A DNA stretch of 59,439 nucleotides, taken from contig JAISWI010000069.1 of the NCBI GenBank assembly GCA_031270865.1, positions 1 through 59,439 on the forward strand. Reading direction: 5' to 3'. The translations under genes were made by a program, and so were the position numbers. The stretch is from Oscillospiraceae bacterium (lineage in GTDB: Bacteria; Bacillota; Clostridia; Christensenellales; Aristaeellaceae). The first letter of the stretch is position 1. Each line of letters begins with the position of its first letter. The notes under the pieces are model-generated. The model did no database searches and had not been told where the DNA came from. It saw nothing but the letters and a program-made list of their open reading frames with translations. Shown here one piece after another: positions 57,080 through 59,439 of the stretch.

Positions 57080-58744
57080 ATGATCGGCACCGTATTGCTT
57101 GTCATCCAGCTGGCCGTGACGGGCGTAGTGGGGGTATACTTCTTCACCCAGCTGCGCAGCCAGCGCAAAGCGCAGCCCGCCGTGAAGCGCGAGGGCAGCA
57201 AGGAAATGGATAAGCTGCTGAAGATGCGCGGCATCCACCTCTCTGAACCGCTGAGCGAGCGCGTGCGCCCGGCGAGGTTCGAAGATATCATCGGCCAGCA
57301 GGAGGGCGTCAAAGCGTTGAAGGTGCTCCTCCACGGGCCGAACCCCCAGCACGTTATTATATATGGTCCGCCAGGTATTGGCAAGACCTGCGCGGCGCGG
57401 CTCGCGCTGGAATCCGCCAAGCTAAGCCAGGGCACGCCGTTCAGGGAAGACGCGCCGTTCGTGGAGATGGACGCGACATGCGTCAGGTTCGACGAGCGGG
57501 CAATAGCTGATCCGCTGCTGGGCAGCGTGCATGACCCCATATACCAGGGCGCGGGTCCGCTGGGCGTGCAGGGGATTCCCCAGCCTAAGCCCGGGGCCGT
57601 TACAAGGGCGCATGGCGGGGTGTTGTTCCTGGATGAGATAGGGGAGCTGCACCCCACGCAAATGAATAAGCTGCTGAAAGTGCTGGAGGACCGCAAGGTA
57701 AGCTTTGAGTCGGCGTACTATAACCCGGAGGACACGACGACGCCAAGGTATATACACGAGATTTTCAAGAAGGGCATGCCAGCGGATTTCAGGCTGATAG
57801 GCGCGACGACGAGGGGGCCGGAGAGCTTGCCGCCAGCGTTGAGGTCAAGGTGCATGGAGATATACTTCAGGGCGTTGGAGCCGGATGAGGTGTCCACGAT
57901 AGCGGCAGGCGCGGCAAGACGCGCCGGGTATGAGATGGGCGGGGAACAGGCCGAGTTGGTTGGGAAGTACGCGTCTTGCGGCAGGGACGCGGTGAATATC
58001 GTGCAGATGGCCGCTGGGTTGGCGCAGCTGGAGCGGAGGGCGACGATCACGGCGGGCGACATCGAGTGGGTGGCGGATAGCAGCCACTTCCAGCCAAGGC
58101 CGGATCAGACGGCGAGGTCCGCGCCAGAGGTGGGATGTGTGCACGGGTTGGCCGTGTATGGATCGCACCAGGGGGCAGTGATGGAGATTGAGGCAGTGGC
58201 GGTGCCGGGGGCAGGGAAGGTAACGGTGACGGGGATTGTAGAGGAGGAGGAATTGGGAGGGGAGGGGCACAGAATGAGGAGGAAGTCGACCGCGAGGGGG
58301 TCGGCGGAGAATGTAGCGACACTGTTGAGGCGGCTGGGGTATGGGGGGCCGACGATGGATCTGCACATTAACTTTCCGGGGGGGCAACCGGTCGATGGGC
58401 CGAGCGCGGGGGTAGCGATGGCAGTGGCGGCGTGTTCGGCGTTGACGGGGATTGAGGCCGATGGGGGGACCGCGCTGACTGGGGAGGTTTCGGTAAGGGG
58501 CGAGGTTAAGCCCGTGGGGGGTGTGCCCGCGAAGATTGAGGCCGCGAGGCGGGCGGGGCTGAAGAGGGTTTTGATACCGAGGGCGAACTGGCAGTCGAGG
58601 TTTAAGGATATAGGGATTGAGGTGAGGCCGGTAGACACGCTGAGGGAAGCGATTGGGTTTATGCTGGGGGACGCGGGGTGCGCGCCGGCGGATGGGGGTA
58701 AGATACTGACGCTGGAGCCGTTGGCGGCGAAGGCGATTGAGTAA
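57080..58744 (+). CDS. lonB: LonB-type ATP-dependent serine protease
   Basis: The 554-residue protease has an N-terminal membrane helix (LLVIQLAVTGVVGVYF), an AAA+ domain with GPPGIGKT (near 94) and VLFLDEIGEL (near 180), and a C-terminal Lon protease domain with the catalytic dyad Ser in DGPSAGVAM (near 453) and Lys in VPAKIEAA (near 494). This is the plan of Bacillus LonB, a sporulation protease. GGAGGG precedes ATG 57080. The nearby spoVA operon fits a spore-former. Confidence 0.94.
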   Translation: MIGTVLLVIQLAVTGVVGVYFFTQLRSQRKAQPAVKREGSKEMDKLLKMRGIHLSEPLSERVRPARFEDIIGQQEGVKALKVLLHGPNPQHVIIYGPPGIGKTCAARLALESAKLSQGTPFREDAPFVEMDATCVRFDERAIADPLLGSVHDPIYQGAGPLGVQGIPQPKPGAVTRAHGGVLFLDEIGELHPTQMNKLLKVLEDRKVSFESAYYNPEDTTTPRYIHEIFKKGMPADFRLIGATTRGPESLPPALRSRCMEIYFRALEPDEVSTIAAGAARRAGYEMGGEQAELVGKYASCGRDAVNIVQMAAGLAQLERRATITAGDIEWVADSSHFQPRPDQTARSAPEVGCVHGLAVYGSHQGAVMEIEAVAVPGAGKVTVTGIVEEEELGGEGHRMRRKSTARGSAENVATLLRRLGYGGPTMDLHINFPGGQPVDGPSAGVAMAVAACSALTGIEADGGTALTGEVSVRGEVKPVGGVPAKIEAARRAGLKRVLIPRANWQSRFKDIGIEVRPVDTLREAIGFMLGDAGCAPADGGKILTLEPLAAKAIE

Positions 58745-58751
58745 GTTTGGC

Positions 58752-58780
58752 TTGACGTTCGCGGGGGGAGCGTATATAAT
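58752..58780 (+). promoter_or_regulatory. promoter of the 6S RNA
   Basis: TTGACG (58752-58757) and TATAAT (58775-58780) are 17 bases apart, starting 8 bases after the lonB stop. No credible protein gene follows. Confidence 0.8.
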
Positions 58781-58786
58781 AGGGGT

Positions 58787-59018
58787 GTCAGATGTGACGA
58801 TTCCTGGGATGTTCGCGAGCGGCGTATTTTACCCACATTTCGATTACTGGATCCCGGGTCGATCCATGGATGTCATGCCCCCCGCCGCGTGTCGGGGTGG
58901 GACTTGTCCCAACTGTGAACGCGCGGCAGGCCAGGGGACGGCAGAAACCGGACGCAGGGTTCCAACCTGCCGGGGAGGCGGGTGAAAAATCCGTTGCGGA
59001 CGGCATCTTGGGAACAGT
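58787..59018 (+). ncRNA. ssrS: 6S RNA
   Basis: The 5' part (GGGATGTTCGCGAGCGG near 58806) matches the conserved 6S closing-stem sequence, and the 3' part TTGCGGACGGCATCTTGGGA (58994-59013) is its partner. GTTCGCGAGCGG with ATTTTACCC pairs with GGGTGAAAAAT and CCGTTGCGGAC to form the long closing stem. A central region and a terminal hairpin (TGGGAC-TT-GTCCCA) follow. 6S binds RNA polymerase as an open-promoter mimic. The promoter and terminator bracket it. The exact 5' end is uncertain by about 12 bases. Confidence 0.85.
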
Positions 59019-59020
59019 TA

Positions 59021-59048
59021 AGCGCCACCGGGCAATCTCGGTGGCGCT
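59021..59048 (+). terminator. terminator of the 6S RNA
   Basis: AGCGCCACCG (59021-59030) pairs with CGGTGGCGCT (59039-59048), a 10-bp perfect stem with an 8-base loop. The T tract is weak. Confidence 0.7.
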
Positions 59049-59060
59049 ATGACTATTATT

Positions 59061-59439
59061 GAGGAACAACTTACCCTGGCCACGAGGGTCCAGCGTCACG
59101 CTGGTCAGGGGGTCAAGGGGGGTGAAACCCCCTTGCGGGGTGTGGGGCAGAGCCCCACGTCCCCCGGTCGTCGTCCCTGAAACCTTGCCCCGCAGGGCAG
59201 AAATAAACCTTTTGGGCTTCGCCCTTTACGAGGGGTTTGCGTGGGGTTGGGACGGGGGGGGGGGGGGCGCGGGCCCCCCCCCCCGGGGGCGCCCCCCCCC
59301 CCCCCCCCCCCCGTCCCCCGGCCGAAACCAACAACCCTCAGTCCCGCAGGGCATAGGAAAACCTTATGGGCTTCGCCCTTTACGCGGAGTTTACGGGGTT
59401 GGGTACGCTGGGGCGCTGCCCCAGACCCCGCAAGGGGGT
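59061..59439. repeat. right-end repeats with G/C homopolymers
   Basis: 59061-59160 is the inverted copy of the left-end repeat. Two direct copies of a block with CCGCAGGGCA, then TGGGCTTCGCCCTTTACG, lie at about 59189-59250 and 59340-59400. Between them, 59254-59313 is almost only G then C runs, probably a sequencing or assembly artefact. The last 35 bases equal the left end at about 46-80. Confidence 0.8.

Noticed and set aside
58737..58985. 82-codon frame after lonB
   Set aside because: It starts within the lonB stop region and covers the 6S RNA. The structure explains the conservation better.
1..59439. Window as a closed circle
   Set aside because: The ends share only a dispersed repeat also present in inverted form. 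This is expected from an assembly break rather than circularity.

Overview
The window is mostly high-GC DNA from an endospore-forming, Gram-positive bacterium, most likely a member of the class Clostridia. The evidence is a compact spoVA operon (spoVAA-C-D-E), a LonB-type membrane-anchored Lon protease, an IscR/NifS/NifU cluster, LplB/LplC-type sugar permeases, ThyX, and AGGAGG-like ribosome binding sites. The family or genus cannot be fixed from the sequence. Both ends of the window run into the same dispersed repeat, and the last 200 bases contain long G and C runs, so the window is probably a contig that stops in repeats.

Layout. 1-450: repeat and a doubtful small ORF. 493-4968: an F420-ligase-like protein, an AEC transporter, and a minus-strand set (HAD phosphatase, thyX, a small protein, an aldo/keto reductase). 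5083-5280: tRNA-Ser(GCU) with promoter and terminator. 5335-8390: an AT-richer restriction-modification island (Dam-type methylase, restriction enzyme, zinc ribbon, second methylase with a frameshifted C-terminus). 8430-12620: a recombinase element with an XRE regulator, a large serine recombinase, an inverted recombinase remnant, two copies of a small-protein unit and an orphan PP2C phosphatase. 12825-15945: a TetR-controlled ABC exporter operon. 16021-20370: a sugar ABC transporter operon under an iterated promoter region. 20369-27153: an S15/CocE hydrolase, ybaK, and a sugar-acid catabolic operon (enolase-superfamily dehydratase, two SDRs, RraA-like protein).

27442-35724 is one giant gene for a cyclic beta-1,2-glucan synthase-like protein. 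It is followed by a large perfect palindrome, a membrane-anchored M1 peptidase, a secreted SH3-repeat protein, a membrane protein with 14 Tyr-Lys-Asp repeats, an ApbE lipoprotein and a polytopic GT-C-like protein. 44824-49250 encodes a polyol or sugar-phosphate pathway (GpsA-like dehydrogenase, class II aldolase, FGGY kinase, GatD-like dehydrogenase). 49531-51697 is an autoregulated Fe-S cluster operon. 51814-54166 is spoVA. The rest holds a nitroreductase, a 30-bp tandem array, a TIGR04086-type membrane protein, cysK, lonB, and a structured RNA directly after lonB that I identify as 6S RNA.

The least ordinary parts are the 8.4-12.6 kb element with its duplicated leader-hairpin/small-protein units and shared palindromic operators, the SDR pair in which one partner lacks the catalytic lysine, the direct-repeat array at the sugar ABC promoter, and several intergenic repeat families. 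I did not find a clearly novel multi-gene system that I could defend as such.
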